Part shown: one piece after another, positions 49,962 to 63,500 of the stretch
Layout of the letters: every line of letters begins with the position of its first letter
Numbering within the stretch: position 1 is the first letter of the stretch
Source of the DNA: Glandiceps talaboti
Taxonomy: Eukaryota > Hemichordata > Enteropneusta > Spengelidae
DNA: 64,000 bases
Assembly: GCF_964340395.1 (NCBI RefSeq)
Contig: NC_135557.1
Coordinates: forward strand, 16,454,867 to 16,518,866
Direction: 5' to 3'
Position numbers and translations under genes: made by a program
Notes under the pieces: generated by a model
What the model saw: only the letters and a program-made list of their open reading frames with translations
What the model was told of the DNA's origin: nothing
The model's database searches: none

Positions 49962-50795
49962 TCAACATATTAACCTATGGTTGTTATTCGAGGAATTAAA
50001 TCAATCACACGACTGACGATGGAACTCAATGTGGTTTTGAAACAGCTGTAAGCATTAAACCACCTAACTCAAGGTCAAGGCTATCTTGTGAAAGATTTCA
50101 CGGCTTACATTTGCGAAATGTGCATATATTGCCGTCTAAGTAATACCAGAAAAATGATGGTGTAATTCTTCTCTTTTAACTCATAACTACACGCTTGAAA
50201 CTTGACCTTGGTAAACATGTACATACAGAACATTTGTGTAGTACTGTAAATTCTGACACTCTTAACTTATCAACCAGGTTTGTAAAGGTTGAGGTTGGTC
50301 AAGTTGCCGGGGCTACAACCAGATATAACTGCAGTCTATGGAACGCTGCTTGTGGCAATGGCACTTTTACCGATAACCATACCGTGTAGTCACTACAGTA
50401 TAGAAGCACCAACCATACATGGCACCAATGACTTGAGAAATTGACCACATGCGAGGAAAGCTTTCTAGTTTTTCGTCATCTTAGTTTGTTGGTAGCTTGG
50501 TACTGAAGACAGAGAAAATAAAAAAAAGATATCGTATTAAAAAATAATTGCATGTCTTGATTGATGCCAACTCCATGATAACATTCTATTTTCGACAAAA
50601 TGTGACACTGATACTAGGATTTATTATATCCGTTTGGTGGCAAAGGCTATCTAGTCCATATATTGAAACGTTGCATATTTTGAGAAAAAAGTAGGTCATT
50701 CAATCTGTATATGATCGCTATATGTAATTTTACGAAGTTTGTGTAGATTTTCCTTTTCTTTCCAATCGAATCTAATAAATGAATGTTTTATTAAC

Positions 50796-50966
50796 TATGT
50801 ATGTATGTATGTATGTATGTATGTACGTACGTACGTACGTACGTACGTACGTACGTACGTACGTATGTATGTATGGATGGATGGATGGATGGATGGATGG
50901 ATGTGTGTGTGTATGTATGTGTGTATGTATGTATGTATGTATGTATGTATGTATGTATGTATGTAT

Positions 50967-51025
<59 letters not shown>

Positions 51026-51032
51026 TTCAATC
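50796..51032. repeat. compound tetranucleotide array: GTAT, GTAC, GGAT, GTGT/GTAT, ATTT
   Basis: Successive blocks each differ from the previous motif by one base change; long overlapping frames here are artefacts. Confidence 0.95.
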
Positions 51033-51159
51033 ATTTATTTATTATCTTTTTAATTTTTAAAATTTTTAATGCTAGGAATTGCTCCCAGTCATGTTTTCAG
51101 TAGGACGAACTCACACAAATAAAAAACATAGAATTCTGCAGGTTTCTACTCAGATTTGG

Positions 51160-51340
51160 CACCATGTGTCAAAGCTGTGTTGAGCGCTAGGTATGGAACT
51201 GTCCAGGCTTTCGCGATCGCCGCACTCAGTCCACTGTCTATCATGGAGTTACCCCACAACCAACAACGCATAATGCATAGCACCTGTATGTAGTAGGATT
51301 TGAACTGACATTCTGAGTGTAAACCACTTTCCTCCCTAAG
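51160..51340. mobile_element. SINE-like repeat related to 33463-33858
   Basis: TATGGAACTGTCCAGGCTTTC, TCATGGAGTTACC, ATAGCACCTGT, ending near GTAGGATTTGAACTGAC, whose complement has a B-box-like GTTCAAATCC. Confidence 0.5.
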
Positions 51341-51344
51341 TTGA

Positions 51345-52104
51345 ACCCAAACCAAATAAATAAAGCAACTGCATTTTATGTAATAAAGTGAAAAACAAAA
51401 CAACAAGAAAGATCAAAACAGAGAAGCAAACGACTGATACGAAACAAAATATTCTTTCCCGATTTTGCATGCCATGAAATTCCTTTGTTCCATACTAAAT
51501 TAACTCTTCCGAATACAGAAACAAATATTTTTTAAAAGCAATATCGTGACGGGTTAGCATTACAACACTGTCTACTGAGAACGCTTCACTCCAACACACT
51601 TGAGCCTAATTAAGACAACATTGTTAGGTTCCGGTTACCCGACCCAGCTTAGTTTTTCACTACCGACCCTAAACTTTGTTTTACGTATTCGAGAAAAAAA
51701 TAATAAAATCGCGAAAATTGTGTGAAGTCTCGCAAGAAAAAGTGGACGCGGAAACTGATATCAACTTGAAAAGACAAAAAAAAAAGACAGTAAAACTGTT
51801 CTTCCAATCTGTAATGGCTGTACATGTGATGGGAAGAAACCAATGACACAGAGACCATATGGAAAACAACAGAAAACATAACCACCTGAACTAGACACTC
51901 ATATATGAAAAAAGAATATAAGAAAAAAATAAAATATAAAATCTACCTACCCCACCTATTTTAAAATTTGGTTACGAGTATTTTTCGGCTGAATGAAGAA
52001 AGATATTGGGGAATAATGCAATCACATTTCCTCAAGCAAATTGCTATAAAACCGGAAAAAATAATGGCGATAATGACGTTTCGACCGATATTTCGAGCAC
52101 TGCA
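51345..52104. other. intergenic, no gene supported
   Basis: AT-rich; only short frames. 51973-52020 resembles 46990-47035. Confidence 0.4.
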
Positions 52105-52195
52105 CAAACAGTGACGTAGATACGGGTTGTCATGACGTAGAAAGATCAGGGTATATAATCAATATTTTCTGTTGAGAGACAATAACTAGGCTTTC
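52105..52195 (-). repeat. dispersed repeat, copy 3 of 3 (TACGTCACGACA family)
   Basis: Complement of the other two copies: GTTGTCATGACGTAGAA, ATATTTTCTGTTGAGAGACA. Confidence 0.5.
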
Positions 52196-52812
52196 GCAAG
52201 GTATAATTAATTGTAACGCAGGGGAAGTCCTCAAACACACAAAGTTTTGTTCACATCAAAATCAAATTACATTTCTGAAAGTTATGTTGGTGAACAGAAC
52301 ACGAAAAAATCTTTCACCACCCTACTGACTATAAATTAGCGTGGGAGTTGAATCTGCATAAATACATCATATCAGTTTATTGACTAACCGTAATGTTATC
52401 AAAAGCGAGGTATACTGTATTTTAGAAGTCGAACTACGTTGACCCCGACGCATCCACCAAGTAAACGATGATTTAGCTCCTCCCAATCACGAAAGCAAAA
52501 AAAGTAGACGAAAGGAAAAGCTATAAAATTGACTACAGTCACAGACGATAAGTGAAACTGGCAGCTAAACAAATATATCAAACATTTACATGTTGAACTC
52601 CACCCTAACACCCCTCAAGACCTCTTCTACCGAACTCTAATATGTACGAATGGAAAGTACTTCACAAACTGTTTTTTTTTATTTGATTGAGTGAATGTGT
52701 TTGCTATAAGGGTAGCTTAAATGTGACCTACAAAATAGACACATATCTAATCGTTACTTCCTGGCATCAAGATATTATCAACCATTGTGACAGTTTATCA
52801 TGAATCACCCAT

Positions 52813-52927
52813 GAGATACAGACCATGTGGTTTTGAGAGGTAGATCCGGAGGGTGCTGATATTGGTCGTTTGTTGTCTATATAAAGCGATGTACGGTCAC
52901 ATTGAAATCATCTTTGGAGCTGACCCG
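52813..52927 (+). promoter_or_regulatory. inferred promoter and 5'UTR exon of the second protease gene
   Basis: GAGATACAGACCATGTG at 52813 (shared with the first gene), consensus TATATAAA at 52878-52885, probable start near 52908, and donor GTAAGT at 52928. The 221-bp 5'UTR intron ends at the acceptor TTCACAG (53148), after which the leader GTTTCTATAAG precedes the ATG, as in the first gene. Confidence 0.75.
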
Positions 52928-53162
52928 GTAAGTGCACTCTTAAATTATAGGAACGTAAAACTTTGAATGCTTTGTGTTAATTTTAGTTTCGTACAATCTA
53001 ACAAGTGTTATGTCTAATGACTTTTACTTGCTTGTAAGAGTAACTATTCAAGCATACCGTTCAATCTTTCGAACTTTAAAGATTATATCCGAACCAACCG
53101 ACCGCCGAATTTCTGAATGTTAAAACACATCTATTTATCATTCACAGGTTTCTATAAGAATC

Positions 53163-56100
53163 ATGCGTTGTATTATTTTGGCTGTCTTGGTCGCTGCTGC
53201 AGCAGCTGTACCCTACTACCGATCTGCCGGTGACAGGGCACAGAACCGTTACATTGTCAAACTAAAGGTAATTATAAAATAAACAGTTCGATCTCGTGTG
53301 AATCCAAAACGACAAGGTTAGGATATTCATAAAAAAAGTCTAGTTGTATATATTAATTTACTTAACGTCAGATTTAAGAATAACTTGTGATGAATATAAT
53401 CAAATTGGATGCTAGAGTGACAAGCTTGGAATCTGTAGGTTGCAGGTTCGAGCCCCATTGCTGCAGTTTGCTTTTGAATGGCTGAGTCCTTGGGGAAGAT
53501 TTGAATCACGATTGTAGCTTAGTCAACTGTATAATTTGGGACCAGATAGAATAGAGGTTGCAATGTGAATGTTTTAATCCTATGCGCGTATAAAGGCTAA
53601 AGGCTACAATGGATTGTATGCTCTCCAGGGAGTTGAGGAAGTAAAGTTTCGTTGTGCCACTATAGATTCGTGCCGGAGGTAATAATTGAAAATCACTTTG
53701 AGCACAGAGTTGGAAAGCGTATATAAAAACCAACATTATTATTATTATCATTATTTTGATAGAGGATATGATGTCAGTGACAATTTTGTGCATTATCGTT
53801 CACAGGATGGTGTTCACCCAACTGTTTTCTCTAGGAAACTGCCCTTCGGTGTGACTGTGAAATCTACATGGACAAAAGTATTCAATGGTTTGGCTGTAGA
53901 AACTCAGGACGTGAGCAAAGTGAGTAAATATAAGAATATATCAACTAACTTATTTTTTGAAAAACATTCATTGCATGGCTGTTTCATGCTTTGAAACAGC
54001 TGAATCCCTGTTCTACAGTAATATAACAGAAATACATGACACGAGCGAGTGTAAGTGTGGTGTACTCAGGGTATTTGCACACGGTACGTAGTATAGCGGT
54101 TCAACATTTCGCCTAAATATAATATTTACCTTGAGCAAATAGAGGCCTGCAGTTGATGGTCACGTGTCGAATGACCTGCCATGTGTGTAGGGCGCTGGTT
54201 CAGTACGAACTGGCAGTCTAGTCAGTGCTCTCTTCGTAGACGGACACATTTCATTCAGTACCCGTTCAAGTTCTAATTTCTGTACCGTGTACATTCCATG
54301 TATTTTGTTCTCATATGTCGATCTGTGTAAAACCGAATGAGGTCCGACATTCTCCACCCGGTACATGTCGCATGCCCACGGACACAGGTTTCCAGAGTTT
54401 TTTTATACCTTAATATATTAGGTTTTTTCCTCTGGTGTGCAATATACGAAACCTGAGTTAGTAATAATTCGAAATGGAAATTCGAATGTTACAATATCTT
54501 TAACACAGATTAAACTTCGTAACGGTATTTAATTGTTACAATTGAATTTAAATTTCAGCTTCTTTCCCTCGCTGATGTCGAATATATTCAAGATGACATG
54601 ATTCTGACAGCAAGCAGTAATTGGAACCTCAACCGTGTTGCACAGAGATCCGTTCCTGTCAAAAGCCAAGGTAAAATAGAACTTGGAATAACTAGTATTC
54701 GTGTCCCCATGTTCTTACACCGTATACATGGTGTCATTTAAAAGAGGTTTAATTTGATTGTCCGGAAAGAATCCTTAATAGTCTGAAACCATAAATGTTG
54801 TTTTCTTGATCTGGAACCATGTCTTGCAGTAGTTTCCTTAAGAAATACACAAATTAGCAAATTTCGTTTCTGTGTTAGCCAGTTTTTTACGTAAACATGG
54901 TTAGTTTGCTTAGAGCAACACTTCAATATTGATCTAGACGTCATTTTAAACTGTCACAACAGGAGCTGATGCCGGAGGGGACATCTACATTGTTGATACT
55001 GGTATTAGACACTCTCATGTTGAATTCGGAGGCCGTTCCTCAGGTTTCCACGATTACGAAGGTGGAGATGTAAGTGTTTATTATTATCATATGTATTAGG
55101 GTAGTCAGATTCTGTTTGAGCTGTTGATGCAAGTATTCAAGACACATCAACATAAATTAACAGACGAGTTATATTCCTAGTTCTGTCATATAGTCATATA
55201 GAAAGGTGACGTGTTCGAGACTATAAGTGTTCAAAATGTGAATGCTGAATATATGGTCATTCGTAAAACAGACATGAAAGATGTGTACAAATTAAGGGCG
55301 CATCCAGTAATTATAAGGGCGCGGGGGGGGGGGAATTAGTGGGGGGGGGGTCAACTTTAACAAATTGGTTCATGGGGATGGGGGGCATATTTTAGAAAAT
55401 GGGATAAGAGGATAATGACATTTTACTTTGACTCATTATGATATGTAATTTAGCATTTACTGAGGAATTTGGCATTCCACTGCTGCAACATCGGTTAGGG
55501 ATATGGTTAACGTTAGGGCTAGGGTTACGGTTAGTGCTAGCATTAAGTACCATAGTATCAGTGTGGTCTGATTTACCCCGGTAATTCCTGAAGGCTCCCT
55601 GAGGAGTAGATGCAATACTATCTAAAATAAAATGTGTTATTTGGAATGACAATATCTAACTGTCGTTTCCACAGGGTAGTGATTGTAATGGCCATGGTAC
55701 ACATGTAGCTGGTACTGCTGGAGGCAGCTCTGTTGGTCAATCAGGAAACTCAAACGTGTTCAGTGTTCGTGTTCTCAGCTGTGCCGGAAGTGGATCTACA
55801 TCTGATATCGTCGATGGTGAGTATCAAATCAGCCAAAGAAGTGACAAATCCTAGGTAGTAAAAAAGACAGATGTTATTTACTTTTACAAGTTATTATAGA
55901 TAATGCAAGCTAATTGTTTGTTCTTATTAAGGTCTTGAGGCTGTCGCCGCTGGTGGAAATGGAGGAGTGGTTAACCTGTCCTTTGGAGGTGCTCCAAATG
56001 CCGCTCTTGACGAGGCTGTACGTGAAGTCGTTAGAGCCGGATACACTGCTGTAGTAGCAGCTGGTAATAATGGTGGTGATGCCTGCAATGTCTCTCCTGC

Positions 56101-56344
56101 TCGTGTCGCTGAGGTAAGTTTACTGTTAATATTTAATACACCACCACAACATCAGTATCAACACCAACATCATCATGAACCCTTTCTTCACAATTGTCAA
56201 TTTGTTTTGACTTATACCTTTCTTGAACATTTGTTTCCGTGCCGTTGAAACGGGCATTTTGTTTTCTGATGTAAATGATTTTTAACTAAGCGACTAGAAG
56301 TTTCTTGTGTAACGGCAAAAGTCAACTTTATCATCATCATCATT

Positions 56345-56379
<35 letters not shown>

Positions 56380-56398
56380 TATCATCAGCATTATCATC

Positions 56399-56446
<48 letters not shown>

Positions 56447-56533
56447 TGGAACAACAACAATGTAATGACCACCACCACCACCAACAACAATAACAATAAC
56501 AATATTAAGAATAGTAACACCACCACCATCAAC

Positions 56534-56583
<50 letters not shown>

Positions 56584-57822
56584 CAACAACAACAACAACA
56601 ATGATACTACTAATAATAACAACAACAACAACAACAGCAACAACAACACAATATACAGTGATGCCTAATATGTTTCTCCTACTCATGTGGCTGAGGTATT
56701 AGTTCAATGTTATTATTGAATATATCACCACGTCAACAATAACAAGAACACAAACAAGAAAAAGAACATTACCACCACCACCACCACCACCACCACTACT
56801 ACCACCACTAGCCTCATTACCACCAGCACCAGCACCAGCACCAGCACCAAAACTGGAAGAGAATGAACAATAACAGAACTACCGAGAACAACACAAACTA
56901 AATAAGATATAAGAACAATAACAAATGTAATACTCAATGAGATTAAATAAAATTATGTGGTTGGTGTTCACTCAACACATACGTGACGTGTATTATATTG
57001 TGATATATCTGTTATCACGATTTCACCATGTAGGCAACAACAGTCGGTGCTAATGATGGTGATGGCAACAGAGCTGGTTTCTCCAACTATGGTGCATGTG
57101 TTGATACTTACCAACCTGGTGTTGACATTCGTAGTGCATCTCATACTTGTGATAGTTGCTATGCAACCATTAGTGGTACATCCATGGCTGCAGCATACGA
57201 ATCAGGTACGTATCCAAATTAAGAAGAGTGCAGAAAATGCATAACAAAAACAAACGAATTGAAGTTTACATATATTATATGTAAAAAACATAGTGGTTCT
57301 CGTTCCATGATCGCATTCTAATAAATATTGAATATATATTTGCGGATTTTTTTTTTAATTAGTAAACATGACATTTATTTATCAAAGAAATTCTACTGAA
57401 ATATTTTTAAAAATTTGAACGGCGTTGACTCAAGTTATTTTTTGCACTCATGTACTGCAGATTGTATATGATTGACATTGTGATTCAGAAACCTTTACAA
57501 CATGTACCGGGAACGAAACAGACTGATAACAAATAACGGCGAACTATTATAGTAATATTTATAAGACTCACATAAAGACTTTCAGGAGAGAATTTTGACA
57601 ATACCATTAATAAGTCTGTTTTGACGTTAGGTAATTCAGCAGTGTAGTTCTCTTTTTACAAAAATTCATAGAAATAGATACAGACAAAATCGAACTGTCA
57701 GAACAATAACGTCATGCCAATATTTCTGATATTACAGTTTTACAATTACATAAATATGTATTGAAGCTAGGCTCATTATAGTTTTACATTCTTTTTATTG
57801 TTATTTAGGTGTACAAGCTTAA
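53163..57822 (+). CDS. secreted proteinase K-like (S8) protease with short C-terminus, paralog 2
   Basis: Eight coding exons: 53163-53267, 53806-53919, 54559-54670, 54963-55069, 55675-55816, 55932-56113, 57034-57205, 57809-57822 (315 residues). Lengths and phases equal those of the gene at 35509-44079 except for one codon fewer in exon 6. Signal peptide (MRCIILAVLVAAAAA), I9-type propeptide (YIVKLK, FNGLAVE, VEYIQDD), mature domain from about residue 92. Asp122, His153, Asn239 and Ser304 (SGTSMAA) are present, so the triad is complete. As in paralog 1 the usual TPHVAG is replaced by AAYESG and the protein ends ESGVQA. Four Cys-containing loops are shared between the paralogs. A consensus TATA box and clean splice sites suggest an expressed gene, arisen by tandem duplication. 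Confidence 0.92.
53400..53755 (+). mobile_element. tRNA-derived SINE in intron 1 of the second protease gene
   Basis: Head with GGCTTGGAATC-like sequence and GGTTCGAGCCC (B box), body and tail (ATCACTTTGAGCACAGAGTT, GCGTATATAAA) and an (ATT)n end: same family as 25512-25880, opposite strand. Confidence 0.82.
55340..55490 (+). repeat. interspersed repeat, copy 3 of 3, with G-runs
   Basis: G-runs, CATATTTTAGAAAATG, CTTTGACTCATTATGATATG and TTTGGCATTCCACTGC, shared with 42010-42160. Intron 4 of the second protease gene. Confidence 0.6.
55492..55535 (+). repeat. degenerate telomere-like repeats
   Basis: GGTTAGGG, GTTAGGG, GCTAGGG and GTTACGG within 44 bases, close to the animal TTAGGG motif but not in perfect tandem. 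Confidence 0.4.
56326..56655. repeat. (CAT)n/(CAA)n/(CCA)n/(AAT)n compound array
   Basis: Trinucleotide blocks in intron 6 of the second protease gene; related (CCA)n and CAGCAC blocks at 56770-56850. Long Leu, Val, Asn or Asp runs in the six frames are artefacts. Confidence 0.95.
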
Positions 57823-58372
57823 GATGTTGTGCCCTTGTATCTCCATATGTAAAAGGTATATAGAACTTTTATGCCAGGACTTTGGTAGCCCTTTTGGCTG
57901 GAAAAAGAAAGAAAATCAAAATATATTTATATATTTATATAAAAAACATAGACAAACGAGTTTGAAAATTAGGAATATTTCTCTCAGAATGTAATAATAT
58001 CACCGAAAATAACCAAACGTCTAAGACAGTGAGACACTCTATCTATGATGATGAAGATAAAGGCCTATGAGCATATTTTATTGTACTAGTCTTTGATGTA
58101 GAATATCCGGATATTCTGTCATGAGATACAAAACAATTTTGAAGAATACATAGGAAATCGATGGAATTATTATGTATTAACAGGGTTTGTCTCATGTAAA
58201 GTCTTCTGTGTCCTGGGTTATGTATTCGTGAAGTTTTCATTTCTTTTAAGGTAACAAAATAAAAATGTGAGAAGGAAAATAGAATGTTACTAGATTCTCA
58301 AATACATTGTAATTTAATAATCTAATATAACGATATCTGAGTTACTTATTTTATTTATCTTTATATTTTCAG

Positions 58373-58424
58373 GAGACAAGAAACTGATGATACTTTTAAC
58401 AATCTATTGAATTTTGAAAATAAA
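58373..58424 (+). other. probable terminal (3'UTR) exon of the second protease gene
   Basis: Strong pyrimidine tract and acceptor (58352-58372), then GAGACAAGAAACTGATGA and AATAAA at 58419-58424, mirroring 44968-45018. A candidate donor for exon 8 is GTATAT at about 57856. An earlier AATAAA at 58258 could serve an unspliced 3'UTR. Confidence 0.55.
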
Positions 58425-58439
58425 TAAATGTTGTGATTT

Positions 58440-59992
58440 AGAAGCAAATACCGTTGAGTCTGTTGTAACTATTTATTACGTTGTGATGAGTGAGTGCTGA
58501 ATATTTCTGAATAATAAATGTGTAGACCAGATCCTCGAAATTTCTATTCTTTTCTATCTGGCCTCTAGCTTTCAATGGCGGTTTGCAATATGATGACGTT
58601 CCCGGTAATTGTACACACACTAGTATTGCAATCTAAATGTTCAAATTATGTTATTGACATTCTCGCTTGTAATGGCATCGCAATGCAAACTAATCTCTGT
58701 AAGCCATCATTTGATTCCGACGAAGAAAATCAGTCATTAAAAGTCTAAAGAACTAAACATATAGTTTGCGAACTTGGGACCAAAATGGAACACCCTTCAT
58801 ATGATGTGCTCTCGAATACACGGCAAAGTACGGAGCACTTCATAACAATAACACACGAAATCTAAAAACTCATGTTCCTCAGACATTTAGTGACACCAAA
58901 GACAAAGACTTGGAAATGGATAGTATCATTCCTCATGAGTTGATAGCTTGGCAACTTCTAATTTACATAAGTGTCAAAAGGCATTGGCGAGGAAATTAGT
59001 TGGAGCCGATTACAAACAATTTTTGATGTGGATTACAGAGTGATCCAATATAAAGGTCTATATATTTGATCAACCTATGTACACAAACACTGATGGGGAA
59101 ACTGGAGTGAATCTTTCAACAAACAGGGAGACTTTAAACGAATTAGGAGTTAATATCTCATTTATTGGAAGTATTGACCATATTTTAAACAAACCAACGT
59201 GCACTGTATATTCTGATTATTATATCGCATGGTATATAGATTACGTAGGCGCACATTATTAGTATTAAATAAAGAGTATTTCAGAAGATTTTTTTTATTT
59301 AGGAATATGACTAATTATCACATAAATACGTGCATATCTTCTACTGTGTGACGTCAAACAGGGGTGATTTCAGAGCATATCACCCCTGTTCTACCGAACT
59401 ATTTTTTCTCCGTACTGTTGAAGTGTTCGTGTCAATCCCACGCTACGATCAAGTTTATCGTAATAATTATGTGCTTTCAAAACGTAAATGCATACATTAC
59501 GTTAGTAACGTTACATATATCCTTGGATGGCATGAGTTTGATACATAGAAGTATTTGATACATTTTATTTGTATTTGATACATTTTATTCTATTTAAAAA
59601 TCACGTAGATTATCGATGTCACAGCCGGAAAGCTTCCGATTTTCCGTCGAGCTCAGATCTCCGAACTTACACAACCCGAGAAAATATGATTAAAATGACG
59701 ACACAAAAGTCGTATTCAGACAATTCTACTTACGTTTTAAACTAAATTCGATATTACATGTACATCGCAAGGTTATAACCGATAATTTTGGTTGAGAAAC
59801 CACAGAACAGTATGACCGATACAGTGTTTGTGGTAAGCTTGACCTCGCGACAGGTCACGCGATTATGCAATTTGCATAGCCGTTGGGCGCCATTTTTTAA
59901 TACGCGATGAAGAATATAGTGCGATGAAATGATGCAGTATTCGTAAAATACGAATGAAAATTTTAGAAAAATACGGGGAATACTTAGTTATG
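58440..59992. other. intergenic, no gene supported
   Basis: Short frames only. One small hairpin with 12-base arms AACAGGGGTGAT/ATCACCCCTGTT is at 59357-59390. Confidence 0.45.
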
Positions 59993-60170
59993 TGATAAAT
60001 ATATAATTCCATGAAATCAATGTTAGTTTTACGTCATAATGCTCCTCGTATGATTCCGCGGACTACAAATTCTCGCCTACCGGCTCGAATTTGTATTAGT
60101 CCGCGGAATCATACTCGGAGCATTATGACGTAAAACTAACATTGATTTCATGGGATTATATATAAATATA
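59993..60170. repeat. long imperfect palindrome, possible MITE
   Basis: Arms of about 63-66 bases (60009-60071 and 60088-60153) from CCATGAAATCAATGTTAG to its complement, extended outward with A/T mismatches, loop about 16 (TCGCCTACCGGC). ATTCCGCGGACTA marks each inner arm. Confidence 0.9.
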
Positions 60171-60322
60171 ATCCATGTCTCAATACTGACTAGCTGAATA
60201 TCTGCAAGCTAGTTTTACATACAGTACACATGGTATATTTGATCAACCGTTTATGACAGTCAACGAATCAAACGATTCTAGTGAAATAAAGATAACGCAG
60301 ACGTTTTAACACGACTTGTCCT

Positions 60323-60328
60323 TTTATT
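60323..60328 (-). terminator. candidate poly(A) signal of the receptor-like gene
   Basis: AATAAA on the minus strand, about 235 bp after the stop codon at 60562-60564. Confidence 0.5.
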
Positions 60329-60561
60329 TGAACTCAAGTTATGCTATACTAAAGTCCATCTGTGCTGACAAGTTTCTCCCACCGTATCACTGTAGTTGGA
60401 CTGATACTTATTTGTACTACGAACGCAGAAATAAAGACATCGAATGAATGGGGCAACATTCGAGGTGATGCTTCCAGCGCCAACGAGTGCAGTGACAGCT
60501 GGTATCAATTCAGTCGAGGCTAATACCACATATTGATTGTTCATGAGCGCTGGGTCTTGCA

Positions 60562-63500
60562 TCAGAGCGTATCACCATCACGACATACATGTAAGCACCT
60601 GACTAATAAACACCGAAAAACATTGACAAACCAGGTAATAAAACGTATAAAAACAGCTATAGCAGTTAGAGCTATTAATACCACCGGTAATCCTATTGTT
60701 AAAATAACTTCTATCCAATTATATACAATAACTGTATCCCTGACTGGACCTTGTGGAATTGTCCCACTGGAGGAAAGAACTGCCTTGACAGCATTCATTA
60801 TAGCAATGAAGGAAAGTGTGATTAAGGCAATGCTTTCTATAATATTTGATTTTGTATTAGCATATGGCGAAGCTACTATATGCAACACAGTGAACAACAT
60901 GCACGACACAGCAAGAGTAGACGAGGATGAAATTTGGTATGGAATAAACGTTGCGAAGGCTACAAGAATGAGCTTTCTTGCAATCAATATGGCTTCCCAA
61001 AATGATCTTTGACCTTTGATCACACCGGTGCCATCAACACTGGTCTTGAATGGATGTTCCAAGTGATGTAGAATTGCTTCACTGACTTCAGTTAGTTCAT
61101 ATTTGGCTCTGTATTTTAGTCCGAGGCAACGGTTTCCAATCGATGTAATGAACCAGAATGCTAAATATGGCAATGGCATAAAACATGACATGAAGAACTG
61201 AGCTGCCGATATCAAGCCGGATTTTAGACGATCTTTACCGAATACGAGAACGAATGGAAAAGGCACTAAAACTACAAAACAGTACGCAAGTGGCAGAGCT
61301 CTCCAGATTTCACGACATTCCAGTGTTCCATCGACCCACAACACTGCTGTCCCGTCCACATGAACACATTTGAGTAGAGAAAACACACACTTGGCAACAG
61401 AGACATATGTTACTATAAGTAGAACCATCAAACCTTTTGCCAAACGTGATTGAAATATTTGACTTGTTTGCTTTCTGAAGAAGCCTAGTCGACGACAGAA
61501 AAGGTCATGGCAAATATACACAAAAAAGAGAAGGACATAGTATGCCACGACGAGAGAATTTTGAAACAGTAATTTTAAAACTGGTGTTAAACCTGGAACC
61601 GGGCATATTGAATGGTATATAGCACCAAGTCGAAAGTAAAAGAAACCAAAGACTACCTCTGTGATGGTATCCTCTATATCATAAACATCTTCTATGCCTA
61701 CGAGTCTAACCCTCAGCAGAATAGCAATTTGATGGTAATAGAAGAACACATCCAACAATTCAGCTGAGTCATCCACGTGACAGGGATTTAGTCTCTCGGT
61801 GAGAAGTGGCATACTGGCTGGGTCATGCGAATCGTGGTTGTTGTTCCAACAAGAAAATAATTGCTTTGAAACAAAATTGGCAAGCTCGTGGTGGTACAGA
61901 AGAAACACGAAATATACAAGGGCGTATAAGATAGCTAAAGGCCAGAACCAATCAGTTCCACAATCGTCATTTGAAATACAGTCGGCAGAATAGAGAACTT
62001 CAGAGAACCCATCTTTGCACCTGCCGCACAATATGCCTTCCCTATTGTCGTTACATGAAGTATATGATTGACAGTTGCTGTCGCCTTGACAGCAATATCC
62101 TGTCGGGCATTTTAACATTTGCAAAATCCGCGTGCCGTTATTAACTACAACACTGCCCCAAAATCCGGGCTTTGCCCGCGGGACCTCAAAACACTCCGCA
62201 CCGTAAGGACATGGGAAACAATTCTTGTCTTGGTTGCTTTTGACTTCTTTATCAGTATGGTATATGTTGTCAAGGTTATATTCGCCAAGCGAACAGACAC
62301 TACAGAGGGAGTGTTGGTTTTGATATGCTGCCACTGATTTCCGTAAGTGGAAAACCCAAACCGTTGTTTTGTGTACGTTATATTGAACAACCGATAACCC
62401 TTCTGGACAGGACAGAGTATAAGTATAAAGGCTATAACTTCCCCCATCACTTAATATGACAGATTCCCTCTGATATTGGGCATGGGAATTTATAGCTACA
62501 TCTTTCAGATAACTCTCTGTATTTGAAAAATAAAACGCCTCACCCAAATATGGTGGCGAAATATTGTAGTTGTTCACGAGTATACCGTATGCTTCCAGGT
62601 GAGCATAATTTGCAAAAATTGAGCCTCCCAAGACAAATGCCGTGTTATCGATAAATGTAACATCTTCTAAATGAACACGAATTCCAAGGAAGTTGAGCGC
62701 TCCGCCTTTACCTTCTGGATCTGTCACACTATTTCGTACAAACGATGTATTCTGTATGTTTGTAAGACCAATTGCTGAATAGTTATCGTAGTACAGTGTG
62801 GTCCAGATGGCAACAGCACCATATTTCAAATCTATAGATTTGTTATCTTCAAATAAACTGTTTGTAATATTAACATATATATTACATTGTATATGGGGGA
62901 ACCCGTCATGTAGAGAGTAATAGATAGCGCCCCCAGTGTTGTTTCGAAAAGTTACAGCATCAATGTTCACTGTCAAGTTCAACCAGTAATTTTGTTGAGT
63001 CCTTGTTGCGAACAGTAAAATAGCGCCCATCTTGTTCGAAAAAATCTCGGAATTTTTCAACTGTATCAACCCTACAATATCGTTGACCTTCACGTGTAAA
63101 GGGTTAACAATGACGTAGATGTGTGCGGGATTCAGTTCGGTAATTGTCTGATAAGACAAGGCGACATTGTCTGCTAAAAAACACAGCGTTTTCGGAGCAT
63201 GGAAATCGCAACTATCACGAGGCTTAAACGTTTCTGTAGCATTTACCGAGGGCGTTCGTTCATCGATGATAATACGTATATTCGTGTCGTAGAACGCTGA
63301 ATACGATAAAACTGAGGTCACATGGAAACATGCATCAATATAAAGTCCAAAGAATGCACCATGGAAACGACTTCTGACAATTGACACAAGCATGTAATTA
63401 CACTCCCAATAACAACTGTCGTTTAGGTGAATGTACTTGACTAAAATTGGATAGTGATTCACACGTATACCATACCAACAATCGGACACGTTGACGTTGG

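Noticed and set aside
50195-50389. 64-residue frame with Cys residues (NCSLWNAACGNG)
   Set aside because: No signal peptide, no known motif and no supporting splice structure.
56212-56686. 130-145 residue Leu/Val/Asp-rich frames
   Set aside because: Produced by CAT, CAA and AAT trinucleotide runs inside an intron.
60533-61012. 159-residue plus-strand frame
   Set aside because: Antisense shadow of the receptor-like CDS.
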